Shown here: piece by piece, positions 27,087-35,830 of the stretch
Position numbering within the stretch: the stretch's first letter is position 1
How the letters are laid out: each line of letters starts with the position of its first letter
From: Bacteroidota bacterium
GTDB taxonomy: Bacteria; Bacteroidota; Bacteroidia; NS11-12g; UBA9320
Direction: 5' to 3'
Length of the DNA stretch: 64,000 bases
Assembly (NCBI GenBank): GCA_016124755.1
Contig: WGNA01000006.1
Span: 186,001-250,000 of the forward strand
Translations under genes and position numbers: made by a program
The notes under the pieces: model-generated
Databases searched by the model: none
What the model saw: the letters and a program-made list of their open reading frames with translations, nothing else
Told to the model about the DNA's origin: nothing

Positions 27087-27640
27087 AACGTATTCCGTGG
27101 CTGATTCTTTTAATGATTTTTATTCCGGGCAAGCTCCCGGCGCAAGACAACGACACCATTGATCTCACTCATTTTAAACCGGAAGTTTTAGAAAGACTTA
27201 TACTTTCCAAAATCAATTCATACAGACAGGATTCGGGTGCTACCATTTTACGGACAGACAGCATTTTAAGACTTGCAGCGTTGGATCAGGCTGAGTATGT
27301 TAAACGCATCAGGCGTCTTGATCACCAACAAACATCATTAGCAAAATCAACGGTTAAAGACCGGGTCAAATATTACCACGGGCAAATGCGGGGAGTAGGA
27401 GAGAACATGCTCATGACCACAATCCACAGACCGGCCAAACTGCATTTGGGAGAAAGAGACACGATTTTAAACCTGAACACTTATTCTGAAGTAGCGGATG
27501 CGATGTTTCGCCTGTGGGTTAATTCAGCAGTTCATCACCACATTATGACGTATCCCAAATTTACCTGCACAGGGCTCGCTTTTGCAGTGGATTCAGCGAA
27601 CGAAGTAATTTATGCGGTTGAGGTTTTCGGCTACAATTAA
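27083..27640 (+). CDS. Secreted CAP (SCP/PR-1-like) domain protein
   Basis: This 185-residue protein has a signal peptide (to about GKLPAQ) and a CAP domain. ILSKINSYRQDSGATILRTDSILRLAALDQAEYVKR is the typical first helix pair, GVGENMLM a core motif, and WVNSAVHHHIMTYPKFTCTGLAFAV the C-terminal hallmark. CAP proteins are secreted and bind lipids or proteins; bacterial roles are mostly unknown. The ATG at 27083 overlaps the DUF389 stop by 4 nt, so I use it and not an in-frame ATG at 27023 within the previous gene. It ends 2 nt from the LytTR gene on the other strand. Confidence 0.83.
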   Translation: MKRIPWLILLMIFIPGKLPAQDNDTIDLTHFKPEVLERLILSKINSYRQDSGATILRTDSILRLAALDQAEYVKRIRRLDHQQTSLAKSTVKDRVKYYHGQMRGVGENMLMTTIHRPAKLHLGERDTILNLNTYSEVADAMFRLWVNSAVHHHIMTYPKFTCTGLAFAVDSANEVIYAVEVFGYN

Positions 27641-27642
27641 TA

Positions 27643-28317
27643 TCAGGGAAGGATAAATTCTGCAATTGTTTCCCGGTATGTTTTTCCAATAGGCAATTGC
27701 AGGTTTTGAATTTGAACATGGTTGGCGCGAATGGTAACTACTCTTTTCCCATTCACCACAAAAGACCGGTGAATGCGCACAAATGTTTCCGGTAAAATCT
27801 TCATAAGATCCTTCAGAGGCATCCGGCATTTGATCGATTCTTCATTTTCGAAATGAATAAATATGTGATCGTCGAAAGATTCGACATGCGTAATAGAATC
27901 GGGTGCGATCTGAACTTCTGCCCGATCGGATCGTACAGTAATAAATTCTGCTGCCGGTTTCTTATCAATCCAGTCTTTTGCTCTTGAAACCGCTTCCTGA
28001 AATCGACCAAGTGAAAAGGGTTTTAACAGATAATCAACTGCCCGGAGATTAAACCCTTCAACCGCATATTCTGAATACGCAGTGGTAAAAATAAAAAGCT
28101 GATCTCGGATTATATTCTGTGCGAAATCGAGTCCGGTAATAGCCGGCATTCGAATATCGAGAAAGATTAAATCTACTTCGTTATCCTGTAGAAAGGCTAT
28201 AGCTTCCATAGTTGAAGTGAAGGTTGACAGTAATTCTATACCATTCGTTTCACTCGAGAATGATTCAATTATTTCTAATGCAACCGGTTCGTCGTCTATA
28301 GCTATGGCTGTTATCAT
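27643..28317 (-). CDS. LytTR-family response regulator
   Basis: This 224-residue regulator has a receiver domain with AIDDEP (6-11), phosphoacceptor Asp54 in IFLDIRMP, and Lys in LLKPF (about 98-102). The C-terminal LytTR DNA-binding domain runs about 118-222, with PETFVRIHRSFVVNGK (about 180-195) as its typical motif. It overlaps the kinase gene at 28314 by 4 nt, so it is the partner of that kinase. LytTR regulators bind promoter repeats of about 9-10 bp; no target site was traced. Confidence 0.93.
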   Translation of the reverse strand: MITAIAIDDEPVALEIIESFSSETNGIELLSTFTSTMEAIAFLQDNEVDLIFLDIRMPAITGLDFAQNIIRDQLFIFTTAYSEYAVEGFNLRAVDYLLKPFSLGRFQEAVSRAKDWIDKKPAAEFITVRSDRAEVQIAPDSITHVESFDDHIFIHFENEESIKCRMPLKDLMKILPETFVRIHRSFVVNGKRVVTIRANHVQIQNLQLPIGKTYRETIAEFILP

Positions 28318-29390
28318 GAAATTTTAATGTTTAAGTGAATTTCGTACTCACCATCGTTTTCAGTAGTTGATAAATAATAGCGTTTCGGATAGAGTTGTTC
28401 TAATCGTGTGACGGTATTACTGAGTCCGATACTCTCATCTTCGTCGGTTTTGGATTTCCCGGCAACCACATTGTTTTTCACTTTTAAATCAACACTAGTA
28501 TCATCAACTGTAAGATCAATTTTAATGGTTGATTTAATATCCGGATTCACTCCGTATTTAAATGCATTTTCAACAAAAGTCATTAACAGCATCGGTGCAA
28601 TTTTGGGTTCCTCCACATAGTTCTCCCGAAAATTAAGTGTAAGTTCAGTGTTCGTACTAAGTCGCAATTCCTGCAATTCAATATAGTCGCGCATGTATTG
28701 GATTTCTTTTCCGATGGCTACAAAATCATTTGCCGTATCATACACAACATATCGCATCATTCCGGCAAGTCTGAGAATTCCCGTCGAAGTGGATTCTGCT
28801 TTTTCCCGAATGGCCAATCCGTACAAACCATTTAATGTATTAAATAAAAAATGCGGATTAATCTGTGATTTCAGATACGCTTCTCTTGCTTCGTGGTGGG
28901 CTTTTGAAACCTGGGTTAGTCTTGTTCGAGTGAAGAGCAAATGAGAAAAAATAACTACGGCAATAAACAAATACAACTGGTGAAGAATCGAGCGCATTAA
29001 TTCAGATAATTCACTGTTTGACCGGGGTTTCATCGGTGGCATTTTTTGAATCGACGGGTGTTCCCCGTGATGATGCATGTGGGGTGGATTAAAGCCTCCT
29101 GTAATCAAAGTGGGAAGCCAGGCTATTATTAAAAATGCGGCAAGAACAATAGAAATATAAAGTATCTGATTCGATGGTTTTGAGAGTTTGGGAAGAAGTA
29201 ATTTGAAATTAATAAAGAAAAAACACGCCATTAAAAAATTGGCAATTATGTCGCGCCATACGGGTCTTGTTAAAACTCCGAACGGCTCTCCGGGTGGGCG
29301 AAGAGCCGTTAAAATCGGAGCGGATACGAATCCGAAAACAAGCAGCACAATTAAAAACGGCTTCCAGAACTTATATCGACCCAATCCCAT
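28314..29390 (-). CDS. LytS-type sensor histidine kinase with His/Met-rich periplasmic loop
   Basis: This 358-residue kinase has four predicted membrane helices (roughly 8-28, 48-68, 78-97, 136-154) and a His_kinase domain with the phosphoacceptor His180 in INPHFLFNTLN and a catalytic end with ENAFKYGV and GLSNTVTRL. The loop between helices 3 and 4, outside the cytoplasm, reads GGFNPPHMHHHGEHPS then QKMPPMKP, so it is rich in His and Met and may bind metal. The start is set at the ATG at 29390; a GTG three codons upstream is less likely. Its partner is the LytTR regulator downstream. Confidence 0.86.
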   Translation of the reverse strand: MGLGRYKFWKPFLIVLLVFGFVSAPILTALRPPGEPFGVLTRPVWRDIIANFLMACFFFINFKLLLPKLSKPSNQILYISIVLAAFLIIAWLPTLITGGFNPPHMHHHGEHPSIQKMPPMKPRSNSELSELMRSILHQLYLFIAVVIFSHLLFTRTRLTQVSKAHHEAREAYLKSQINPHFLFNTLNGLYGLAIREKAESTSTGILRLAGMMRYVVYDTANDFVAIGKEIQYMRDYIELQELRLSTNTELTLNFRENYVEEPKIAPMLLMTFVENAFKYGVNPDIKSTIKIDLTVDDTSVDLKVKNNVVAGKSKTDEDESIGLSNTVTRLEQLYPKRYYLSTTENDGEYEIHLNIKIS

Positions 29391-29430
29391 TAATACCACA
29401 AATTAATACAAGTCTGAGAAGCCGGATTTT

Positions 29431-30456
29431 TTATTTTGAAGCGGTCATCACTTTGTTCAGGGTGTAGGTTCCCTGATCGTTTGTTACCGACAATTGATAT
29501 ACATAGTTCTCAGAAGCAAGTCCAAGTTCTTTGGGTTTTAATATTATCTCATGCGAACCGGTTGAAAGATCTTTCAAATTTTGAGAATGTACTTTCTTAC
29601 CGTCAAAACTGTAAAGAGTGAGTACTACATCTGATTTCGAAATTAATTCAAACGGGATAGTAGTCTGATCTGAATACGGATTCGGATAATTCTGACCCAA
29701 CGTAAAATTTTTAGCCGCTTGTTTTTCGAGATGTCCGATGCCAACTGAACCACTTCCCTGAACTGTAACTTCGAGATAGGTTTGGTAACCACCGATGGAT
29801 GAATCTTCTTCTAAAGTTGCCAGTTGATACTGATATCCATCTGAAAAAATATTATCGCTGCTGTACGTCATGGGATCAGATCCTTTGGTGTACAGAGAGC
29901 TGTTTGCAGCATACAGAGCATTCTTTTTATCGATGTCGAAAGTCATTTGTGAAATTGCCGCATAACTGGAACTCACATACACCTGAAAGTGAATATGGCA
30001 GATTCGCCCTGTGTACCAACCGGGAAAAATGGTGGTAAATTCAACCATCCCGTTTGCGTCGGTAAACTGATAACCCCGCAAATATGTGAGACCTTTCTGT
30101 CCGGCATTATTGCTTTCGTCGTATCCCGAGTAAAGTCCGTCTTTGTCGCAATGCCAGATGTTTACCCGAACATTTTGCATGGGTTCGCAATTCTCGAGTC
30201 CCAGAATTTTCATTTTTACTTTAAAAGGGACTCCGGTTTTTGTTTCCCTCAAATCAGATCTTAAATAAGTTGTGTTCTCCGTGAGATCCAGTGGAAACGG
30301 ACCTGCTGTTTCAGTCGGAATGAGAACACAGCTTCCATTCGTACTGAGCACTTCCTGAACCTTAGAAAACGATTTCTGAAAGGGAAGCAGGGTAGAGGCA
30401 CTCAACAATCCTGAAATTCTCAGGAAGTCGCGGCGTGAATTTTTTGTTGATTCCAT
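29431..30456 (-). CDS. Intradiol ring-cleavage dioxygenase-like protein with T9SS tail
   Basis: This 341-residue protein has a Tat-like leader (SRRDFLR, 7-13), an intradiol dioxygenase domain (about 45-235) and a T9SS type A sorting domain (about 255-341, from NFTLGQNYPNPYS on). The iron ligand region is visible as WHCDKDGLYSGY and FPGWYTGRICHIHFQV, consistent with Tyr and His ligands of protocatechuate 3,4-dioxygenase beta subunits. Such enzymes cleave catechols between the hydroxyls, but the substrate here is unknown. The combination of Tat export and T9SS secretion would place a folded iron enzyme on the cell surface. Confidence 0.83.
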   Translation of the reverse strand: MESTKNSRRDFLRISGLLSASTLLPFQKSFSKVQEVLSTNGSCVLIPTETAGPFPLDLTENTTYLRSDLRETKTGVPFKVKMKILGLENCEPMQNVRVNIWHCDKDGLYSGYDESNNAGQKGLTYLRGYQFTDANGMVEFTTIFPGWYTGRICHIHFQVYVSSSYAAISQMTFDIDKKNALYAANSSLYTKGSDPMTYSSDNIFSDGYQYQLATLEEDSSIGGYQTYLEVTVQGSGSVGIGHLEKQAAKNFTLGQNYPNPYSDQTTIPFELISKSDVVLTLYSFDGKKVHSQNLKDLSTGSHEIILKPKELGLASENYVYQLSVTNDQGTYTLNKVMTASK

Positions 30457-30569
30457 AATCTGATAAATGTTCCTTTAATGAACATCTAAATTATGGCGAA
30501 TGTTACGCTATCGAAGCGTATTCGGGGAGAAGAGAAATTGAAGAGCGGTGAACGATAGTTAAAACCCGT

Positions 30570-31664
30570 TTACACATTAAAACGGAAGTGCATAACATCG
30601 CCATCCTGAACGATGTATTCTTTGCCTTCCACATTTAATTTTCCGGCTTCACGGCATTTGGCTTCTGATCCCAACGCATCGAAATCTGCAAAGTGAATTA
30701 CCTCTGCGCGGATAAATCCCTTTTCAAAATCGGAGTGAATAACACCTGCTGCTCCCGGAGCTTTTGTTCCTTTAGTAATAGTCCAGGCGCGAACTTCTTT
30801 TTCGCCGGCAGTGAAATAGGTAATATATTGAAGAAGGTGATATGCCGACCGGATTAACCTGCCAACACCGCTTTCGGTTAATCCCATTTCTTCGAGAAAC
30901 ATCAATTGATCGTCGCGTTCCATCGTGGCAATTTCCGATTCGATTGCAGCGCTGATGTAAATTATTTCGGCTTTCTCGGAACCAATGGATTCCTCAAATT
31001 TTTTCGTGTGATGATTTCCGTTTACAACACTGCCTTCATCAACATTGCAGACATACATTACCGGTTTGCTGGTGATGAGTTGAAGACTGTTAACGAGTTC
31101 AATTCCTTCTTCATCCAGATCGATATTTCGAACCGAGATTCCGGCACTCAAACCGTCGTTCACTTTTTGCAAAGTCTCGGCTGCTTTTAATGCCGCTTTG
31201 TCTCCGGCTTTGGCCATCTTCTGATATTTCTGAATGGCCCGCTCAACACTTTCTAAATCTTTAAGCTGAAGTTCGGTATCAATAATTTCCTTATCGCGGA
31301 TCGGATCAACAGAACCGTCGACATGCACAACGTTGTCGTCGTCGAAGCAGCGAACAACATGAATGATTGCGTCGGTGTTCTTAATATTTCCCAGAAACTG
31401 ATTGCCGAGTCCTTCTCCCTTGCTTGCCCCTTTCACAAGACCGGCGATGTCAACAATTTCTATGGTAGTTGGAATTACCCGTTGCGGATTTACCAGTTGT
31501 TCGAGACGGAATAATCGTTCATCCGGAACGGTGATGGTGCCCACGTTCGGTTCTATGGTGCAAAAAGGAAAGTTTGCACTCTGCGCTTTTGCATTACTGA
31601 GGCAGTTGAACAAGGTTGATTTACCAACGTTTGGCAATCCTACGATTCCGGCTTGTAATCCCAT
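30570..31664 (-). CDS. ychF: Redox-regulated P-loop ATPase YchF
   Basis: YchF/Ola1 is a ribosome-associated ATPase of the OBG family, linked to stress response. The 364-residue protein has G1 GLPNVGKST (9-17), the G3 DIAGLVKGAS region (about 72-81), the non-canonical G4 CNVDEG and the C-terminal TGS domain with TKAPGAAGVIHSDFEKGFIRAEV. The length is typical of YchF. It seems monocistronic, 113 nt from the dioxygenase gene and 47 nt from queE. No firm promoter was found; a one-mismatch -7 box lies upstream. Confidence 0.95.
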   Translation of the reverse strand: MGLQAGIVGLPNVGKSTLFNCLSNAKAQSANFPFCTIEPNVGTITVPDERLFRLEQLVNPQRVIPTTIEIVDIAGLVKGASKGEGLGNQFLGNIKNTDAIIHVVRCFDDDNVVHVDGSVDPIRDKEIIDTELQLKDLESVERAIQKYQKMAKAGDKAALKAAETLQKVNDGLSAGISVRNIDLDEEGIELVNSLQLITSKPVMYVCNVDEGSVVNGNHHTKKFEESIGSEKAEIIYISAAIESEIATMERDDQLMFLEEMGLTESGVGRLIRSAYHLLQYITYFTAGEKEVRAWTITKGTKAPGAAGVIHSDFEKGFIRAEVIHFADFDALGSEAKCREAGKLNVEGKEYIVQDGDVMHFRFNV

Positions 31665-31711
31665 TTTTTAAATTAAGGCTGCAATTTTACGATTTATCCC
31701 GGGCTAAAAGG

Positions 31712-32320
31712 TTAATCTACTCCGAGGTATTTATGCGTTTGAAGCGAGACCTGCCATTTCGGATTCTGTTTCACGAATTCCACGATCAACGGTTGCATAA
31801 CTTCCCGTTTATCCCACTCCGGTTGAAGGTAAAGCCTGCATTCCGGACGCACAAGTGAAGCCCATTTTTCGGCCCATTCAAAATCCGATTTATTAAAGAC
31901 GATTACTTTTAGTTCGTCTGCCAGCTCCGGAAAATCAGGATGGGGTGTTTTAAATTTTTTAGGCGAAAAGCAAACCCAGTCCCAGTTGCCTTTTAGTTCA
32001 TACACACCCGAAGTCTCAATGTGCGTTCGTTTGCCGGTCTTTTTAATTGCGGAGGTAAGATTCGTTAAGTCGTACATGGCCGGTTCTCCTCCTGTAATAA
32101 CCACAACTTCTGCCGGGTGCTGAACAATGTTTTCAACTAATGAGTCGATGCTGAGCAAAGGGTGTTTGTCTGCTGCCCAACTTTCTTTCACATCGCACCA
32201 AACACATCCAACATCACATCCGGCTATACGAATAAAATAAGCCGCTTGTCCGGTATAAAATCCTTCTCCCTGAATGGTATAAAACTGCTCCATTACGGGG
32301 AGCAGCGCGGAATCAGGCAT
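31712..32320 (-). CDS. queE: 7-carboxy-7-deazaguanine synthase
   Basis: QueE is a radical SAM enzyme that makes 7-carboxy-7-deazaguanine, an early step to queuosine. The 202-residue protein shows TIQGEGFYTGQAAYFIRIAGCDVGCVWCD, including the CxxxCxxC cluster motif for the 4Fe-4S centre, then VVITGGEPAMYDL and the SAM-related THIETSG segment. It overlaps folD by 8 nt, so it is translated from the folD message. The queuosine gene queG at 24770 is on the other strand. Only these two pathway genes lie here. Confidence 0.94.
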   Translation of the reverse strand: MPDSALLPVMEQFYTIQGEGFYTGQAAYFIRIAGCDVGCVWCDVKESWAADKHPLLSIDSLVENIVQHPAEVVVITGGEPAMYDLTNLTSAIKKTGKRTHIETSGVYELKGNWDWVCFSPKKFKTPHPDFPELADELKVIVFNKSDFEWAEKWASLVRPECRLYLQPEWDKREVMQPLIVEFVKQNPKWQVSLQTHKYLGVD

Positions 32321-33218
32321 GGCGGAGTTGGTAAGATTTGAGAGTGTTCTGCATTAAACCGATAATGGTCATCGGCCCAACACCACCCGGAACCGGTGTA
32401 ATTGCTCCGGCAACTGCAGCACATGAATCAAATTCAACATCTCCTCTCAACACATATCCTCTTTCATTATCGGCCGGCACACGGGTAATTCCCACATCAA
32501 TTACGGTTGCTCCGGGTTTCACCATGTCTCCGGTTACAAATTCAGCGCGGCCAAGAGCCACAATCAGAATGTCCGCCATTCGGGTAAAATCGGCCAGATT
32601 TTTAGTGCGGCTGTGACAAAGAGTTACCGTACAGTTTCCGGGATTATCAGCGCGTGACATCAATATGCTCATTGGTCGCCCAACAATGTTACTACGACCA
32701 ACCACAACGCAGTGTTTGCCCGAAGTTTCAATCTTATACCGATCGAGAAGCTGAATAATTCCGTAAGGTGTTGCGCTAATAAATGTGTCTTCTCCTTTGG
32801 TGAGTTTGCCCACGTTTACGTCGTGAAATCCGTCAACATCTTTAGCCGGATTAATTGCCTGCGTTACCTTGTTTTCAGAAATATGTGATGGCAACGGCAA
32901 TTGAACAATGAGTCCGTCGATCTCATCATCATTGTTTATTTCTTCAATTTTATTGAGCAATTCTTCTTCGGTGATCGTGGCGTCGTATCGCAATAGAGTA
33001 GAGGTAAATCCTACTTTCTGACATGCCAGCTCTTTGTTTTTTACGTAGGTTTTGCTGGCACCGTCTTCACCAACCAAAATTGCGGCAAGGTGCGGAGCTC
33101 TTTTGCCGGAAGAAACAATTTCACTCACCTGCGTGGCTATTTCTCCTTTAATGATATCGGACTGCTCTTTCCCGTTGAGCAACATTCCATTGGTGTTTTG
33201 ATGCATACCTTCTGACAT
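32313..33218 (-). CDS. folD: Bifunctional methylenetetrahydrofolate dehydrogenase/cyclohydrolase
   Basis: FolD interconverts methylene-, methenyl- and formyl-tetrahydrofolate in one-carbon metabolism. The 301 residues carry LAAILVGEDGASKTYVKNKELACQKVGF (about 43-70) with the catalytic Lys, GLIVQLPLP (about 104-112), the dinucleotide-binding VVVGRSNIVGRP and PGGVGPMTI near the end. The length is normal. A perfect -7 box 20 nt upstream supports the ATG at 33218, although the family often starts at the MLLNGKE segment 11 codons later. It is the first gene of a folD-queE pair. Confidence 0.95.
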   Translation of the reverse strand: MSEGMHQNTNGMLLNGKEQSDIIKGEIATQVSEIVSSGKRAPHLAAILVGEDGASKTYVKNKELACQKVGFTSTLLRYDATITEEELLNKIEEINNDDEIDGLIVQLPLPSHISENKVTQAINPAKDVDGFHDVNVGKLTKGEDTFISATPYGIIQLLDRYKIETSGKHCVVVGRSNIVGRPMSILMSRADNPGNCTVTLCHSRTKNLADFTRMADILIVALGRAEFVTGDMVKPGATVIDVGITRVPADNERGYVLRGDVEFDSCAAVAGAITPVPGGVGPMTIIGLMQNTLKSYQLRHA

Positions 33219-33238
33219 GGATTTCTATCTTTTGTGCG

Positions 33239-33246
33239 CAAAAGTA
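33239..33246 (-). promoter_or_regulatory. -7 promoter box for folD-queE (TACTTTTG, minus strand)
   Basis: The minus strand reads TACTTTTG, an exact TAnnTTTG, ending 20 nt before the folD ATG. It is back to back with the promoter at 33288-33322 that reads the other way. Confidence 0.55.
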
Positions 33247-33287
33247 GCCATATACGAATAACTTGTTTTACTCTGGTCTGATAGGCT

Positions 33288-33322
33288 TTTGTTAATTGCT
33301 TAGCCGTTACGGTTTAGCTTTG
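33288..33322 (+). promoter_or_regulatory. Promoter TTTG-N23-TAGCTTTG before a lipoprotein gene
   Basis: TTTG (33288-33291) and TAGCTTTG (33315-33322) are spaced by 23 bp, at the upper edge of the Bacteroidota range. A second TTG at 33296-33298 gives 16 bp. The box ends only 4 nt before the ATG at 33327, so the leader would be minimal. Confidence 0.55.
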
Positions 33323-33326
33323 TGAC

Positions 33327-34040
33327 ATGATGAAAAAAGCAACATTCTCTTCCGGAATTTTCTCGCTGATAGCAATAACCCTTGCCGGATTCTGGATTTC
33401 ATCATGCAAAAAAGACGAGGTTGAATCTGCATCGACTGATAAAGGTTACAATTATTATCCGGTTCAGAACGGAGCTACCTGGATTTACCGGGTTGATTCA
33501 ATTGTATACGATGATTTTGTTTCCGGAAATCCGGCAGATACAATCCGCTACTGGGTTAAACATGTTATCTCCGACACGTTTACAGATGGCATCGGAAGTC
33601 TCAATCAGAAAATAAGCCGCTACATTAAAAGTGATTCAAACAGTACGTTTAAGTTTAATGCTTATTTCACGGTTCGAAAACAGAAAGATCAGTTGGAGGT
33701 AGAGGATTCGTCGGGCAGGTATGTTAAATTGGTTTTTCCGGCTTTACTTCAGCGAACCTGGAACGGGAACACTTATAACATTCAGTCGCCGGAATATTAT
33801 GAAATCATTTCGGCTCCTTCGAAAGAACAAATTGGTTCGGTGTTTTACGATTCTACTTTACACGTTCTTCATCACAATGTGAAGTATTTGGTTCAGGAAA
33901 GTTACCAGATTGAAAAATTTGCCAGAAATACCGGACTTATTTATAAGCGAGATAAGTATCTGGATATCACAATCCGCGACACGGTGAAGACTCAAAAAGG
34001 CCACGATTGCACCTACAATCTGGAAGAATATATTCCCTGA
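33327..34040 (+). CDS. Putative lipoprotein of unknown function
   Basis: This 237-residue predicted lipoprotein has a signal peptide with lipobox ISSC (Cys about 27), followed by KKDEVESAST. The mature part begins GYNYYPVQNGATWIYRVDSIVYD, a pattern common in Bacteroidota lipoproteins that sit at the cell surface, and is beta-rich with many Tyr and Asp residues. I see no catalytic motif. It is 58 nt upstream of the subtilase gene on the same strand, and the two could share a transcript. The ATG at 33327 is favoured by the promoter just before it. Confidence 0.75.
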   Translation: MMKKATFSSGIFSLIAITLAGFWISSCKKDEVESASTDKGYNYYPVQNGATWIYRVDSIVYDDFVSGNPADTIRYWVKHVISDTFTDGIGSLNQKISRYIKSDSNSTFKFNAYFTVRKQKDQLEVEDSSGRYVKLVFPALLQRTWNGNTYNIQSPEYYEIISAPSKEQIGSVFYDSTLHVLHHNVKYLVQESYQIEKFARNTGLIYKRDKYLDITIRDTVKTQKGHDCTYNLEEYIP

Positions 34041-34098
34041 TCTTTAATCACCGTTTGTCAAAAACAAAGCAGTTCCGTATTGTTGGAATGAATATTCT

Positions 34099-35829
34099 AT
34101 GATCCGGCCACTGCCAATGCGAAATTCATTTCTACTCCTGCTGTTGTTACTCTGCGCATTCACTTCCAAAGCAGATTACGACTACCATTTTTTTGTTCAG
34201 TTTAAAGATAAGAGCCATAACTATTTGCAGTATTATGGCCCTGAATCTTTTCTCACTTCGAAAGCCATTGAAAGACGTAAGCGTCAGAATATTCCTTACG
34301 ATTCATTCGACATTCCGGTAACCAAAGCCTATGTCGATAATATGCTCGATGAAAACATCAAACTCCGTTTTATTACAAGGTGGTTGAATGGTGCTGTAAT
34401 TACAGTGAAGGATAAAAATTTTGCGTACAGGCTAAAGATCAAATTCTTTGTCGACAGGGTTTATTATTTAGGAAGAACTGATGAAAAGAGTGATCGGATT
34501 CACACGAACAACGATAAATCAAAAACCGGAAAATGTCCTGAAAAACCGGGTTCAATAAAAGAAGGTTACAACGAATCGTACGATCAGATCAAAATGATTA
34601 ATGGCTTGCCGCTTCACAAACAAAATTTAAAAGGGCAGGGCATGACCATCGCAGTTTTTGATGCCGGATTTTACCGGGTCGATCAATTATGTGCTTTTCA
34701 GAAACTCAGAGAAGAGGGCAGAATTGCCGGCACATTTGATATTTACGAGCGAGACCGAAATGTTTATGACGACAACGATCACGGAACCAACGTTCTGGGT
34801 GTAATGGCTGCCGACTGGTCTAATGAAATGATCGGTTCTGCACCGGAAGCAACATACTATTTATTCAGAACCGAGCTTAAGTTTTCGGAATTGCTATTGG
34901 AAGAACTGAATTGGGTACGAGCTGCGGAGATGGCCGATAGTCTGGGAGTGGATATAATAAATTCATCGCTTGGTTATAATCGTTTTGATGAAGAAAGTAC
35001 CAACCACAATCACGATGAACTCGACGGTAAAACAGCTTTCATCACCAAAGCCGCTTCCATCGCAGCTTCCCGCGGAATGCTGGTTGTAAATGCCTCCGGA
35101 AACGATGGAAACAAGTTCTGGAAGAAGATCAATTTCCCGGCAGATGCACCCGGAATATTAACCGTTGGTGCAGTAGATGAAGAACTAAATCCTCCGTTGT
35201 TTTCGTCTTTCGGGCCAACTGCCGATAATCGGGTAAAACCGGAAATAGCCGCGCTTGGTTACAACACGGCAATTACCACAACGTACGGTGTGGGAAAGGC
35301 AAACGGCACTTCATTTTCATGTCCGCTCATTGCCGGTATGGCTGCTTGTCTTTGGCAATCTAACCGGAATTTAAAACCCGCTGAGATCATTCACATTCTG
35401 ATTAAATCTTCACACTTATTTGACGACCCCGACAATGTAATTGGTTATGGTGTTCCTGATTTTTTTGCCGCATTAACCATGGCCGGAGCGAATACTAAAT
35501 TTAATTATTCGGGTGCGGGGACAATCTACCAATTCCCGGATACCGTTGATTCCCGTTATGCATTTCAGTTCTATACACCCTACGATTCAACCGTATTGTT
35601 AAATGCTGAATTTTCGGAACCCCGAAAATTTCTGTTTTTTAATTACAAAAAGGAACTTACCGAAATACCGGTCACTACTGATTCTACCGGTTTTTCGCCT
35701 ATTCGCATTAATTGCAGGGGAATGAAAAAAAGAACCGGAGTTATTATTTTGGAAATTGAGTCAGAAGGAATGGAAAAACATTCCGGCGAGAAAACCCTTT
35801 ACGAGAAGAAGTTTGTTGTACGGCGTTAA
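34099..35829 (+). CDS. S8 family (subtilisin-like) secreted serine peptidase
   Basis: This 576-residue protein has a signal peptide (to about SKA, 24) and a subtilase domain. The triad is Asp188 in IAVFDAG, His228 in DNDHGTNVLGVMA and Ser405 in NGTSFSCPLIAGM; Asn335 in NASGND is the oxyanion residue. A propeptide-like region (about 25-120) precedes the domain. The C-terminus (about 490-576) is beta-rich and ends YEKKFVVRR, but lacks the YPNP start of a standard T9SS type A domain, so its secretion route is not clear. It converges on the large T9SS gene with a 1-nt gap. Confidence 0.9.
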   Translation: MIRPLPMRNSFLLLLLLLCAFTSKADYDYHFFVQFKDKSHNYLQYYGPESFLTSKAIERRKRQNIPYDSFDIPVTKAYVDNMLDENIKLRFITRWLNGAVITVKDKNFAYRLKIKFFVDRVYYLGRTDEKSDRIHTNNDKSKTGKCPEKPGSIKEGYNESYDQIKMINGLPLHKQNLKGQGMTIAVFDAGFYRVDQLCAFQKLREEGRIAGTFDIYERDRNVYDDNDHGTNVLGVMAADWSNEMIGSAPEATYYLFRTELKFSELLLEELNWVRAAEMADSLGVDIINSSLGYNRFDEESTNHNHDELDGKTAFITKAASIAASRGMLVVNASGNDGNKFWKKINFPADAPGILTVGAVDEELNPPLFSSFGPTADNRVKPEIAALGYNTAITTTYGVGKANGTSFSCPLIAGMAACLWQSNRNLKPAEIIHILIKSSHLFDDPDNVIGYGVPDFFAALTMAGANTKFNYSGAGTIYQFPDTVDSRYAFQFYTPYDSTVLLNAEFSEPRKFLFFNYKKELTEIPVTTDSTGFSPIRINCRGMKKRTGVIILEIESEGMEKHSGEKTLYEKKFVVRR

Positions 35830-35830
35830 T

